From NCBI GenBank assembly GCA_963677415.2, contig CAXXFJ010000044.1:1-64000 (forward strand): DNA of 64,000 nucleotides, read 5' to 3'. The notes beneath the pieces were generated by a model. That model was given only the letters and a program-made list of their open reading frames with translations, had not been told where the DNA came from and searched no databases. The DNA comes from JAQUTK01 sp963677415 (lineage in GTDB: Bacteria > Bacteroidota > Bacteroidia > Bacteroidales > JAQUTK01). Made by a program: the position numbers and the translations under genes. Shown here piece after piece: positions 17,218 to 25,283 of this stretch (positions are counted from its first letter, which is position 1; each line of letters begins with the position of its first letter).

Positions 17218-17579
17218 TTTTTTCTTATTTGGATGTTTTCCTGCTTCTCGGCTAAGTCAATCATGATATCGCGAGCCTTAATTCCTAACTCGGAGAAGGC
17301 CAGAGCTTTCTCCAAATCCTTAATACGAGCTTGCAATCTTGCAATCTCATCCGGTTCATTTAATTTCTTCCGTGCCATAACATCTTCTATTGTTTCAGGA
17401 GATAAAGATAGAGCTTCTGACTCTATTGAATAAATTTTTATCCAATAATCAATTTGATTTCTGCTAAGCTCATGCTTCTTTGAAATTTCACTTTTCGAGG
17501 CGCCGCTCGAATAATACTCACGAAGAATCGATAGCTTATCCGATTCTGTAAATTTAATTGTTCTTGTTTTTCGCTTCAT
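17202..17579 (-). CDS. IS3-family transposase OrfA
   Basis: A 125-residue protein with an N-terminal helix-turn-helix (about residues 8-55, KLSILREYYSSGASKSEISK), then a leucine-zipper-like coiled coil (about 75-115) that mediates OrfA/OrfAB multimers. It ends IRKKAGAR at the slippery run that moves some ribosomes into OrfB. Confidence 0.88.
   Translation of the reverse strand: MKRKTRTIKFTESDKLSILREYYSSGASKSEISKKHELSRNQIDYWIKIYSIESEALSLSPETIEDVMARKKLNEPDEIARLQARIKDLEKALAFSELGIKARDIMIDLAEKQENIQIRKKAGAR
17216..17222 (-). promoter_or_regulatory. Programmed -1 frameshift site of first IS3 element
   Basis: The minus strand reads AAAAAAG, within a run of seven A, at the end of orfA. Slipping one base back joins the frame ending IRKK to SWGQVV of orfB. 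Confidence 0.75.
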
Positions 17580-17625
17580 AGATCACATTATTTATTTGTT
17601 TATAATGTGTCTACCTATATCAGTA

Positions 17626-17846
17626 TAAGACAGCGATGACTTTATCAACCTGACAAAGAAGACATTTCTTCCTGTCAGAGGACAAAAGATATCAGGACGT
17701 TCTAAAAGAACTTCTTTGTACCCCTGATGAAAAGAAGATACTTCTTGTTTTTATGAATGCCGGATACGTAAATATTATGCTATTTCCTGATTTTGAAACG
17801 AACATTTATATGTAACTTTACGATTTCCCAAACAAATTGATAGTAG
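17626..17846. repeat. Dispersed element copy B, right part, and intergenic DNA
   Basis: 17626-17690 continues copy B past the IS (CGATGACTTTATCAACCTGACAAAG, CTGTCAGAGGACAAAA), matching 2580-2639. A small palindrome GTTCTAAAAGAAC follows near 17699. The rest, up to the dinD start, is AT-rich and shows no gene. Confidence 0.6.
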
Positions 17847-18554
17847 ATGGAACAAAATACAATTACCAAACTAAATAAACAGTTTGAAGAATATGCGTAC
17901 GAGCAAGATGGTATTGAATATTGGTTCGCTCGTGAACTTCAGGAATTGTTGGGTTATGCCGATTGGCGTAACTTTCTAAATGCAGTAAATAAGGCTAAAG
18001 AAAGTTGCGAAACCACTCAAGAAGCTGTTTCTGATCATTTTGTTGACGTCAACAAAACGATACCAATGCCCAAAGGAGCAAACAAGGAAGTGCCGGATAT
18101 CATGCTTACCCGTTATGCCTGTTATCTCATTGCCCAAAATGGTGATCCCAAAAAGGAGCAGATCGCATTTGCTCAAAGCTATTTTGCCATACAAACACGC
18201 AAACAAGAAATTCTTGAAGAACGTATTCAGTTGATGGAGCGCCTGCAAGCCCGTGAAAAGCTGGCTGCTACCGAAACAGAACTTTCAAAGAATATTTTCG
18301 AACGTGGAGTTGACAATAAGGGTTTTGAAATAGTTACTCTAACGAAGAATTATTTCTTTCCCAGACTAAATTTGTTTAAGGTGCTAAAACTGCACCTTAA
18401 AGATTCCCATTCTTTATTTTTCAGTTCAAATACGAAGTCAGTTGGAAAACGTTTTATGTTGTTCTTGACAGAACGCTTCAGATATTTTGTTTCTGTTCCA
18501 TACAGATCAGCCAAATCACAATCAAACATAACTTTTTGTCCCCGAATCTCATAA
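17847..18554 (+). pseudogene. dinD: DNA damage-inducible protein D, 3'-truncated
   Basis: The first about 165 residues match DinD/antirepressor-like proteins: IEYWFARELQELLGYADWRNF, VNKTIPMPKGANKEVPDIMLTRYACYLIAQNGDPKK, then AREKLAATETELSKNIFERGVDNKGF. DinD normally continues with about 110 more residues. Here homology stops near 18335, and the frame runs on through about 70 unrelated residues that are the reverse complement of the neighbouring ORF6N gene. It is therefore a fusion junction and not a real C-terminus. DinD is a LexA-regulated inhibitor of RecA in E. coli; regulation here is not visible. Confidence 0.75.
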
Positions 18555-18586
18555 ATCTTACTCTGGATTAGTTGTAGTTCGTTCAT
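18350..18586 (-). pseudogene. ORF6N-domain protein, 3'-truncated
   Basis: It starts MNELQLIQSKIYEIRGQKVM and continues FDCDLADLYGTETKYLKRSV, KNNIKRFPTDFVFELKNKEW. This is the N-terminal ORF6N DNA-binding domain found in phage and Bacteroides antirepressor-like proteins, normally followed by a further domain. The frame ends after 78 residues, near where the truncated dinD meets it. The start at 18586 is favoured over 18682 because the family begins at this Met. Confidence 0.7.
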
Positions 18587-18660
18587 GGTTATTCTATTTT
18601 TATAGTGATACTCTTTCCCCAATAAGCCCACGTGATTTCGACTATATTTAAACCGAATAG

Positions 18661-18696
18661 AAAAGGCACCTACAAAATACATTGTAAGTGCCTTTT
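18661..18696 (-). terminator. Terminator after tRNA-Pro
   Basis: AAAAGGCACxTACAA (18661-18675) pairs with TTGTAxGTGCCTTTT (18682-18696), an AT-bordered hairpin that can act on both strands. It lies 10 bases after the tRNA. Confidence 0.75.
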
Positions 18697-18705
18697 ATTT
18701 CTCAG

Positions 18706-18781
18706 TCGGGGTGATGCGATTCGAACGCACGACCACACGCCCCCCAGACGTGTACTCTAAACCGGGCTGAGCTACACCCCG
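18706..18781 (-). tRNA. tRNA-Pro (GGG)
   Basis: Acceptor stem CGGGGTG/CACCCCG, anticodon loop CTGGGGG with anticodon GGG, T loop TTCGAAT closed by GTGCG/CGCAT. Discriminator A; no encoded CCA. Confidence 0.94.
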
Positions 18782-18793
18782 AGAAATCGAATG

Positions 18794-18824
18794 CAAAATT
18801 AGGAAAAAAGTATAAGAAAGCAAG
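18794..18824 (-). promoter_or_regulatory. Promoter of tRNA-Pro (CTTG-N19-TAATTTTG)
   Basis: On the minus strand CTTG (18824-18821) and TAATTTTG (18801-18794) are 19 bases apart, the expected spacing. The tRNA starts 12 bases past the -7 box. Confidence 0.65.
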
Positions 18825-18948
18825 TTTCGGGCGAAAGTTTATTCACTTTTGAGGGAAGATATTCCCATTGTACTTGCTGCGGCTGATAAAGAGAGAGGCT
18901 ATCCGAATGCCGGGCAGCCTCTCTTATAGTCTGTTATCTGTGTTGCGA

Positions 18949-20403
18949 TCAGATCTTTGCCAAGGTCATTGTCAGCAATTCCCAGAATCTTTCTACAGTT
19001 GCGATGTTTACTTTCTCATCGGGTGAGTGTGGGTGACAGATGGTTGGCCCGAAGGATACCATGTCCAGTCCCGGTGTTGATGCTCCAATGATACCGCATT
19101 CCAAACCGGCATGAATGGAACCTACATTGGGTTCTTTGCCATACATCTTTTCATAGTTGGCTTTCAGGGCTTTCAGGATCTTGGAGTCCGGATTGGGATC
19201 CCATCCCGGATAATCTCCTTCAAAGGCTACTTTTGCTCCGGTAATGGCAAAGGCGCTTTCGATAGAGGAACAGATATAAGGGCGACGCGATTCACTGGAA
19301 CTTCTGGCTAGTAGCAGGACGTGCATCTTTCCTCCGCCAACTTCTACGATGGAGAGGTTGTCAGACGATTCGACGGTTTTGGGCATAAGTGGAACCATTC
19401 GTTCTACTCCATTGGGACAGGCATTTATTGCTTGAATGATGCTGTCTTGGATCTCTTCGGGAATGATAAACTCCGGCATGGCGCATTTGGAAGCGTCAAA
19501 GCCGAGCTTGCTCATGTCTTCAATACCTTCGTATTCATCCACGAGAATATCTTCAAAGTCATCTACCATTTCGAGGAAGGCTTCTTCGTTTTCAGGCTGT
19601 ATGGTCACAATGGCATAAGCATCGCGGGGAATGGCATTGTGCATATTCCCTCCTTGTGCAGAGGAAAGGCACATGTCTAATTCTGCAACAGCGTCTTTGA
19701 GAAAACGGAACATCTCTTTGTTGGCATTGGCTCTGCCTTCATGGATCTCAACTCCTGAGTGACCACCTCTCAGTCCGGTTAAAGAAATCTTATAGGCAAT
19801 GTCTCCTTCCGGAGCAGTTTCTTCTTTGTATTGTAGGTTGATATTTACGTTTGTACCTCCGGCACATCCTACACATATATCACCTTCTTCTTCTGTGTCT
19901 AGATTGAGTAGGATGTTGCCTTCTGCAAATCCTGGTTTCAGTCCGAAAGCTCCAAACATACCGGTTTCTTCATCTACAGTAAAAAGGCCAGCTACCGGAC
20001 CGTGTACCAGATCATCTGCTTCGAGTACTGCCATAGCTGCGGCAACACCGATTCCGTTGTCTGCTCCCAATGTGGTGCCTTTTGCTTTTACCCATTCGCC
20101 GTCAATAATTGTCTGTATCGGGTCTTTCTCAAAGTCATGTATGGTGTCATTGTTTTTCTGCGGCACCATATCTATGTGCCCTTGCAGGATAACAGTTGGC
20201 TTCTCTTCCATTCCCGGAGTAGCGGGCTTCTTGATAAATACATTTCCCATTTCATCTTGTTTGGTCTCCAAACCGAGCTCCTTGCCAAAGTTCACAAGAA
20301 AGTCAGAGACTGCTTTCGTGTGGGCGGAAGGACGGGGTATCTGTGTCAATGAATGAAAATTCTTCCAAAGTGCTTCGGGAGATAGTGATAAGATTGTTTC
20401 CAT
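18949..20403 (-). CDS. pepD: Aminoacyl-histidine dipeptidase (peptidase D, M20 family)
   Basis: A 484-residue cytosolic metallopeptidase that cleaves Xaa-His and other dipeptides. Metal and catalytic motifs of M20C are present: GHIDMV (first His and Asp, about 80), TLGADNGIG (bridging Asp), TVDEETGMFGA (catalytic Glu pair), LNLDTEEEG and, near the end, ICHPHSPDE (last His). A dimerisation domain lies between (about 205-385, LRGGHSGVEIHEGRANA). Length is normal. It follows the membrane protein gene upstream by 8 bases, so both probably share the promoter near 21449. Confidence 0.93.
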   Translation of the reverse strand: METILSLSPEALWKNFHSLTQIPRPSAHTKAVSDFLVNFGKELGLETKQDEMGNVFIKKPATPGMEEKPTVILQGHIDMVPQKNNDTIHDFEKDPIQTIIDGEWVKAKGTTLGADNGIGVAAAMAVLEADDLVHGPVAGLFTVDEETGMFGAFGLKPGFAEGNILLNLDTEEEGDICVGCAGGTNVNINLQYKEETAPEGDIAYKISLTGLRGGHSGVEIHEGRANANKEMFRFLKDAVAELDMCLSSAQGGNMHNAIPRDAYAIVTIQPENEEAFLEMVDDFEDILVDEYEGIEDMSKLGFDASKCAMPEFIIPEEIQDSIIQAINACPNGVERMVPLMPKTVESSDNLSIVEVGGGKMHVLLLARSSSESRRPYICSSIESAFAITGAKVAFEGDYPGWDPNPDSKILKALKANYEKMYGKEPNVGSIHAGLECGIIGASTPGLDMVSFGPTICHPHSPDEKVNIATVERFWELLTMTLAKI

Positions 20404-20411
20404 GTTACATA

Positions 20412-21392
20412 TTATTTATTAGTTAATGGTAGGATTAAGACGGCGATAAAGCCTAACACAATCATCATGATGGCATTGGTGGCGTGTACCAGCAAAGCAA
20501 AAGCAGCAGCTTCAGCTCCTCCGATGCCAAACATAATCAGGGTGTTGATAATCATGAAATGCCAGGTACCGATGCCCTGGGGTACCGGAATAATAACACC
20601 GAGGCTTCCCATGATGTAGAGTGTAAGCCCATTCATCATGGTGAGATCAGATGTGAAATCAAAGGCAAACATATAGACGTAGAACTGGAAGAAATAGCAT
20701 CCCCAAATCAGAACAGTATCGGCCATGAAGAGGGGTTTGTTGTTCAGCTTTAAAATAGAACTGATGCCGTTGTGGAAGTTTGCCCAGATCATCTTCACAT
20801 GCTCTTGAAGGGATAGCTTCCGCATAATGACAAACCGGATAAGGAAGATCAGGAGGATCATGGCGACTATTCCTGCCGCAATCCAGGTGCCGGGTATCTT
20901 TTCGAGTAGGTAAGAGCCTTGAAAATTGTCCATGAAGAAGGTGCGGAAATCATTCCATTGAATCAGAATGCCGATGGAGAAGAAGGCAAAGACGGTCATA
21001 AAGTCAAAGATACGTTCACTGACTACCGTGCCGAGTGAGGTTGAGAAGGGGATCTTTTCGTATTTATCCAATACACGGCATCGGTAAAACTCACCAAGGC
21101 GAGGGATTAACGCATTCATGAAATAAAGGCTGAAGATAGAAAAGAGAGTGTTGAGGAATCCTGGTTTCTTGGCTACCGCTTCGAGTTGCATCTGCCAGCG
21201 ATGGGCTCTGAAAACGTTGCTCATAAAACCGAAAGAGATGGAAAAAAGGATCCAGCCAATCTTTACGTCGTGGGTAATGAGATGCCATATCTGATTGAAA
21301 TCCATATTCCGGTAAACTAACCAGAATACGAGTACTCCTAAGAGTAATGGGATGACTATTTTTGATATTTTGCTGAGAAAACCCCTTATCAT
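20412..21392 (-). CDS. Lysylphosphatidylglycerol synthase TM region/UPF0104-type flippase-like protein
   Basis: A 326-residue polytopic membrane protein with about eight hydrophobic segments. It carries motifs of the LPG_synthase_TM family: FMSNVFRAHRWQMQLEA, ALIPRLGEFYRC, SERIFDFMTVFAFF and GVIIPVPQGIGTWHFMI. Members without the synthase domain are thought to move lipids or glycolipids between leaflets; the substrate here is unknown. It is the first gene of a two-gene operon with pepD. Confidence 0.85.
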   Translation of the reverse strand: MIRGFLSKISKIVIPLLLGVLVFWLVYRNMDFNQIWHLITHDVKIGWILFSISFGFMSNVFRAHRWQMQLEAVAKKPGFLNTLFSIFSLYFMNALIPRLGEFYRCRVLDKYEKIPFSTSLGTVVSERIFDFMTVFAFFSIGILIQWNDFRTFFMDNFQGSYLLEKIPGTWIAAGIVAMILLIFLIRFVIMRKLSLQEHVKMIWANFHNGISSILKLNNKPLFMADTVLIWGCYFFQFYVYMFAFDFTSDLTMMNGLTLYIMGSLGVIIPVPQGIGTWHFMIINTLIMFGIGGAEAAAFALLVHATNAIMMIVLGFIAVLILPLTNK

Positions 21393-21442
21393 TGACTTAT
21401 TATATAAAAGAAATCGTTATTTTTAGTCACTCTTTTTGATAC

Positions 21443-21471
21443 GACCGACAAATGTACTATTTTTGTCGGTC
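21443..21471. promoter_or_regulatory. Divergent promoters nested in a palindrome
   Basis: GACCGACAAA (21443-21452) and TTTGTCGGTC (21462-21471) are perfect 10-nt arms around 9 bases. Both strands carry a -7 box overlapping the palindrome: TATTTTTG at 21458-21465 on the plus strand facing rsmA, and TACATTTG at 21456-21449 on the minus strand facing the membrane protein/pepD operon. Confidence 0.5.
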
Positions 21472-21512
21472 GGCAGAAAGTCTTCAGGTCGTTTATTTGA
21501 AAAAAAGAGAGA

Positions 21513-22322
21513 ATGAGATACGTAAGACCCAAAAAGTCCTTAGGACAACACTTCCTGAAAGATCTGAATATTGCCGAGAGGATAGCTTCTACAATAGATG
21601 GTTATACGTTTCCAATCATTGAAGTGGGTCCCGGAACCGGTGTTCTTACTCAATTTCTACTAAAGAAAGAGAGGGAGCTGAAGGTTGTCGAACTGGATAT
21701 AGAGTCTGTGAAGTATCTGAATGAGCATTTCCCGGAGTTGGCCGGACGGATCATCGCAGAGGATTTCTTGCATATTGATCTTCATACGATCTTTCCGGGA
21801 CAGTTTTGTCTGACAGGTAACTATCCGTATAACATCTCCAGTCAGATCTTTTTTAAGATGCTTGATTACAAGAATAGTATACCGTGCTGTACAGGTATGG
21901 TGCAGAAAGAGGTTGCTGAACGTATCTGTGGCAAACCGGGAAAGAAGACATTTGGTATTATGAGTGTGTTGATTCAGGCATGGTATAAGACGGAATATTT
22001 ATTTACCGTTGAGCCGGAAGTGTTTAACCCTCCTCCAAAGGTGCGCTCGGCGGTCATACGGATGACCCGCAATGATGTGACCGAACTTGGATGTGATGAG
22101 ATTCTTTTTAAGAGAGTGGTGAAGACTGGTTTTAATCAACGTAGAAAGACTCTCCGCAACTCGTTAAAACCGTTGTTGGGTACTGGTTGTGAGATTTATT
22201 CCGACCCGATATTTGATAAACGCCCCGAACAGCTGTCGGTAGAGCAGTTTATCACTCTGACCAATATGGTAGAAAAGTATGTGATTGTACAACAGGACGA
22301 AAAGAAAGTAGAAAGGGGATAG
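21513..22322 (+). CDS. rsmA: 16S rRNA (adenine1518-N6/adenine1519-N6)-dimethyltransferase
   Basis: A 269-residue enzyme (KsgA) that dimethylates two adjacent adenines near the 3' end of 16S rRNA during small-subunit assembly. Visible motifs are KKSLGQHFLKDLNIAERI at the N-terminus, SAM-binding EVGPGTGVLTQFL (motif I), VELD and NYPYNISSQIFFKML (motif IV, the usual NLPY with Tyr for Leu), plus the FNPPPKVRSAVI and FNQRRKTLRNSL segments of the C-terminal domain. Length is typical. corA follows 3 bases after the stop. Confidence 0.95.
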   Translation: MRYVRPKKSLGQHFLKDLNIAERIASTIDGYTFPIIEVGPGTGVLTQFLLKKERELKVVELDIESVKYLNEHFPELAGRIIAEDFLHIDLHTIFPGQFCLTGNYPYNISSQIFFKMLDYKNSIPCCTGMVQKEVAERICGKPGKKTFGIMSVLIQAWYKTEYLFTVEPEVFNPPPKVRSAVIRMTRNDVTELGCDEILFKRVVKTGFNQRRKTLRNSLKPLLGTGCEIYSDPIFDKRPEQLSVEQFITLTNMVEKYVIVQQDEKKVERG

Positions 22323-22325
22323 CGA

Positions 22326-23264
22326 ATGTCAGGAATCAGATTATTTTATCGCAAGGATGGGGCTACCAAGGTAAGCCGCAGCTTGGAGTTTTTGAAGAAG
22401 ACACCTACTGACTGTTTCTTATGGATCGACTTGTGCGATGTAGATGAGGAGATTGAAGCACAGCTGGAGGATTTTCTGAAGATCTATATCCAGGAAGAGG
22501 AGGAGATGGTGGAGATCGAGATGTCTTCCCGCTACATCGAAACGGCTGATACGCTCGTGGTCAATTCTAACTTCCTGACGGAGGACTATGTGCGGGAACC
22601 TGTCTCGTTTATTTTAAAGAATGATATTCTCATATCGACCCGCAATAAGGAATTACCTGCTTTTCAGGAAACGGTCATGAGACTATCTACAAATCAAAGG
22701 AACTTCCCAACAGGCTATCATATATTTCTGTCATTATTTGAGACACGGGTGGAGATTGACGCGGATATGATTGAAAGGATTACGCAGGAGATTTCTTTGT
22801 TAAGTAATAGTATTCAGGATGCGGATGAGGATATGTTGATGGAGATCAAGAATATGCAGGAGCGCACTATGACTATTCGAGAGAATATCATTGACAAACA
22901 AAGGGTGGTATCCAGTATGCTCAGAAGCGAACGAATGCCTCCCGAACTAAAGCCTCGCATGACGATTCTTGTAAAGGATATCAACTCATTGGTGGAACAT
23001 ATTAAGTTTTGCTTCGACCGATTGGATTATTTGCAGGATACGTTCCTCGGTTTTGTAAACATTGAACAGAATAAGATCATTAAGATATTTACCATTGTAT
23101 CGGTTATCTTTATGCCTCCGACATTGATTGCCAGTAGTTATGGTATGAACTTTCACTTCTTGCCCGAACTCGAATGGAAGTATGGGTATGCTTTTGCTAT
23201 CTTTCTGATGATTGCTTCTTCCGGTCTTATCATTGCATATTTCAAGAAGAAGAAGTTCTTGTAA
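22326..23264 (+). CDS. corA: CorA-family divalent cation transporter
   Basis: A 312-residue inner-membrane Mg2+/Co2+ channel. It has a large N-terminal cytosolic domain with a long helical stalk (about 140-240) and two C-terminal membrane helices. The signature YGMNF lies at residues 272-276, directly after the first helix, and the tail is KKKKFL. The loop after GMN (HFLPELEWKYGY) is acidic as in the family. It lies 3 bases after rsmA and is followed by a strong terminator. Confidence 0.92.
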   Translation: MSGIRLFYRKDGATKVSRSLEFLKKTPTDCFLWIDLCDVDEEIEAQLEDFLKIYIQEEEEMVEIEMSSRYIETADTLVVNSNFLTEDYVREPVSFILKNDILISTRNKELPAFQETVMRLSTNQRNFPTGYHIFLSLFETRVEIDADMIERITQEISLLSNSIQDADEDMLMEIKNMQERTMTIRENIIDKQRVVSSMLRSERMPPELKPRMTILVKDINSLVEHIKFCFDRLDYLQDTFLGFVNIEQNKIIKIFTIVSVIFMPPTLIASSYGMNFHFLPELEWKYGYAFAIFLMIASSGLIIAYFKKKKFL

Positions 23265-23280
23265 ATAGGGAATTGTAATA

Positions 23281-23318
23281 AATAAGGAAGGCTTCCCCAA
23301 AGGAAGCCTTCCTTATTT
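23281..23318. terminator. Bidirectional terminator between corA and GH123-like gene
   Basis: AATAAGGAAGGCTTCC pairs with GGAAGCCTTCCTTATT around a short loop, with A and T runs on both sides. It lies between convergent genes. Confidence 0.88.
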
Positions 23319-23333
23319 ATTAAGATGAAGTCG

Positions 23334-25145
23334 TCAGAACTTGTTCAGCTCTTTTGTTGCTTTATTTACCATCTCGTCGGCATCTCCCGGGAGTAAGTCC
23401 CTGTTAATGTAGTTCAGGATCTCATCCAATCGCTTGAGTGTGTATTTGTCGCGTTTGTCTTCTGCATCGCTCTTGAGAATAGAGTATTTCTCATAGGCTT
23501 GGATACCTTCGACGAGGCGCTCGAAACGAATGGAACTGCGGAAGCCCGGATAGATCAGATAGGTGTCTCCTGCTGCCCATGTCCTGAATCGTGAATCTTT
23601 AAGTGGATCTGCAGGCCAACTGTTATAAGCCCAGCGTAAATAGCCGTCAAAGTTTCCTTTCAAGGCAAACCATCCAATAAAGGCGGCTTCTGCCGGTGCT
23701 GAGAAGGTGAAGGTGTTGGGATATGCTTCCGCACAACAAGTATAGTAGGAGCTGAGCTTCTTTTCTGAATCTCTTCTTTGTTTTACCTCTTCGGGGAACT
23801 TCTCACCGGAGGTGATGCAGTAATCATAAATGTCTTTTTCAATCTCACTGTGGTAATTACCGGCGAGCGAGACCTTCATGTCGGGTGCGACATCTTTAAT
23901 GAGGAGGATCACATCACGCATCTGTTCCATTGGGCGTTCATCTACACCGATAGTGGTGATGTCAAACCATCCTTTGGCTTTGAGGTGCGCGGTAAATTCT
24001 TGAAGCATTCTGCCCCAGAAGGTATTGTATTCTGATTGCCCCGGCATGAGCGGGGCCATCTTCATTGAGTTCGTCGCCTGGTCGTAATACTGGAATGACA
24101 ACCGCCAGGGGATCATCGAGTAGCAGTTGATCTGTTTGTCTATACCACAGCTCATCATGAATTCGACCCACTTGTCAAATACGGTAAAGTCATAATACCA
24201 GGTGCCGTCCGCTTTTTTCATCCAGGTAATCATGGTGTTGTAGGGATCTTCCGTCTGACCGTTCCATGGCATATAGGTGATAGATGTGGTGATAACTTTT
24301 TGTCCGGCACGGGCAAGTTGCGTCATGTAGGGGCGCATTGCTTCAAAGTGCTCTTCTGACCAAGGTTCCACGCCGTGTACTCTAGCAATGGAATATGGAT
24401 TTTGCCACAAATCGAGGTGAAACGTCCACTCTTCCGGTTCAGGTAGGAGGTGGTTTTTGACAATGAGCTGGAGCGCTAGTTTTTGATCTTTCTCACCTTC
24501 TGTTTTTATAGTCACTGTACCATTATAGGTGCCTGCATTGACCGTGGTAGGCACTTGGATAGTAATCCATCCTGGTCGGGTAGAGAATGCATGGATATCA
24601 ATAGTTTGAATCGGATCGATGACATCAGCAACCAGCGAGGAGTCCCATGCGGTCTTGTCCGGACGGTTTCCACATCCTCCAGTTTTATCTTTGTTGAGTT
24701 CGTCGGTCATTACATAACGTACATAGCCGGTGGAGATCTGTGTAGCGGCTGAGATATAGCTGACAGGTATGGTCACTCTCCGCCTATTCCTTCTTATCGT
24801 TTGTTTCGTTGTTTTCAGATCGCTGACAGTGTAGGTGACATTTTTCATCTCTTTCAGAGCCCAAATCACAAATTGAGCATTTACCCGTTCTCCTTGCCAA
24901 GCAGTCAGAGTTATACTTTTCCCTTGTGCATCCTTCGGTGGGAGAGATTGCTCATAGCGGATATCTGTAGATCCCCAGGAAGTGTTGAGCGTGGATTTGT
25001 AAGTACTCCATGTGGAAGATATGGCTGTTTCAGGTACTGTAAGCTCTGTATAAGTAGTGAGAGCACTCATCTCCTGACCGAAAACGTGAACGAATCCAGT
25101 AACCATCAATAACAGGGTGCTGATTCGTAGATTTATGTGTATCAT
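23334..25145 (-). CDS. DUF4091-domain glycoside hydrolase, GH123-like
   Basis: A 603-residue exported protein (signal peptide MIHINLRISTLLLMVTGFVHVFGQ). An N-terminal beta-sandwich (about 50-230) precedes a catalytic TIM-barrel-like region with the DUF4091 segment at the end (GWFALKGNFDGYLRWAYNSW, DTYLIYPG). TTIGVDERPM offers the adjacent Asp-Glu pair used by GH123 beta-N-acetylgalactosaminidases, which act by substrate-assisted catalysis. GalNAc-glycan cleavage is therefore plausible but inferred. An upstream start at 25211 would place 22 residues before the signal peptide; 25145 also fits the -7 box at 25181. Confidence 0.82.
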   Translation of the reverse strand: MIHINLRISTLLLMVTGFVHVFGQEMSALTTYTELTVPETAISSTWSTYKSTLNTSWGSTDIRYEQSLPPKDAQGKSITLTAWQGERVNAQFVIWALKEMKNVTYTVSDLKTTKQTIRRNRRRVTIPVSYISAATQISTGYVRYVMTDELNKDKTGGCGNRPDKTAWDSSLVADVIDPIQTIDIHAFSTRPGWITIQVPTTVNAGTYNGTVTIKTEGEKDQKLALQLIVKNHLLPEPEEWTFHLDLWQNPYSIARVHGVEPWSEEHFEAMRPYMTQLARAGQKVITTSITYMPWNGQTEDPYNTMITWMKKADGTWYYDFTVFDKWVEFMMSCGIDKQINCYSMIPWRLSFQYYDQATNSMKMAPLMPGQSEYNTFWGRMLQEFTAHLKAKGWFDITTIGVDERPMEQMRDVILLIKDVAPDMKVSLAGNYHSEIEKDIYDYCITSGEKFPEEVKQRRDSEKKLSSYYTCCAEAYPNTFTFSAPAEAAFIGWFALKGNFDGYLRWAYNSWPADPLKDSRFRTWAAGDTYLIYPGFRSSIRFERLVEGIQAYEKYSILKSDAEDKRDKYTLKRLDEILNYINRDLLPGDADEMVNKATKELNKF

Positions 25146-25180
25146 GTGCTTATGAAAGTATTTGAAAGCATTTATCTTTT

Positions 25181-25188
25181 CAAAGATA
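25181..25188 (-). promoter_or_regulatory. Putative promoter of GH123-like gene
   Basis: TATCTTTG on the minus strand, 36 bases before the chosen start. A CTTG sits about 20 bases further upstream (25212-25209), as expected for the -33 box. Confidence 0.5.
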
Positions 25189-25250
25189 ATGCTTTTGTAT
25201 GATACAGACAAGTTCTCTTCTGTAAAGCAGCCTTATTGAAGTATATTTTG

Positions 25251-25258
25251 TAATTTTG
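25251..25258 (+). promoter_or_regulatory. Putative -7 box (TAATTTTG) of MFS gene
   Basis: TAATTTTG lies 26 bases before the start at 25284 and fits TAnnTTTG. Confidence 0.45.
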
Positions 25259-25283
25259 CAGACACTTTAATGGGAAGGTTTTT

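Larger units (their letters stand above)
16048..17622 (-). mobile_element. IS3-family insertion sequence (first)
   Basis: Terminal inverted repeats TGATTTGGGTAGACAC (left, 16048) and its partner TGATATAGGTAGACAC read inward from 17622. Two overlapping minus-strand genes orfA and orfB are joined by a -1 slippery site, as in the IS150 type. The match of the ends continues outward by three bases (TAC/GTA), so the boundaries may be 16045-17625. No clear target duplication is seen. The element splits copy B of the dispersed repeat. Confidence 0.85.

Noticed and set aside
16045..17625. Target-site duplication of the first IS3 element
   Set aside because: No matching 3-4 bp sequence was found directly at both ends; the longer similar stretches belong to the host repeat.
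19799..20356. A 185-codon frame antisense to pepD
   Set aside because: Ser/Pro-rich with no domain; pepD motifs on the other strand are complete.
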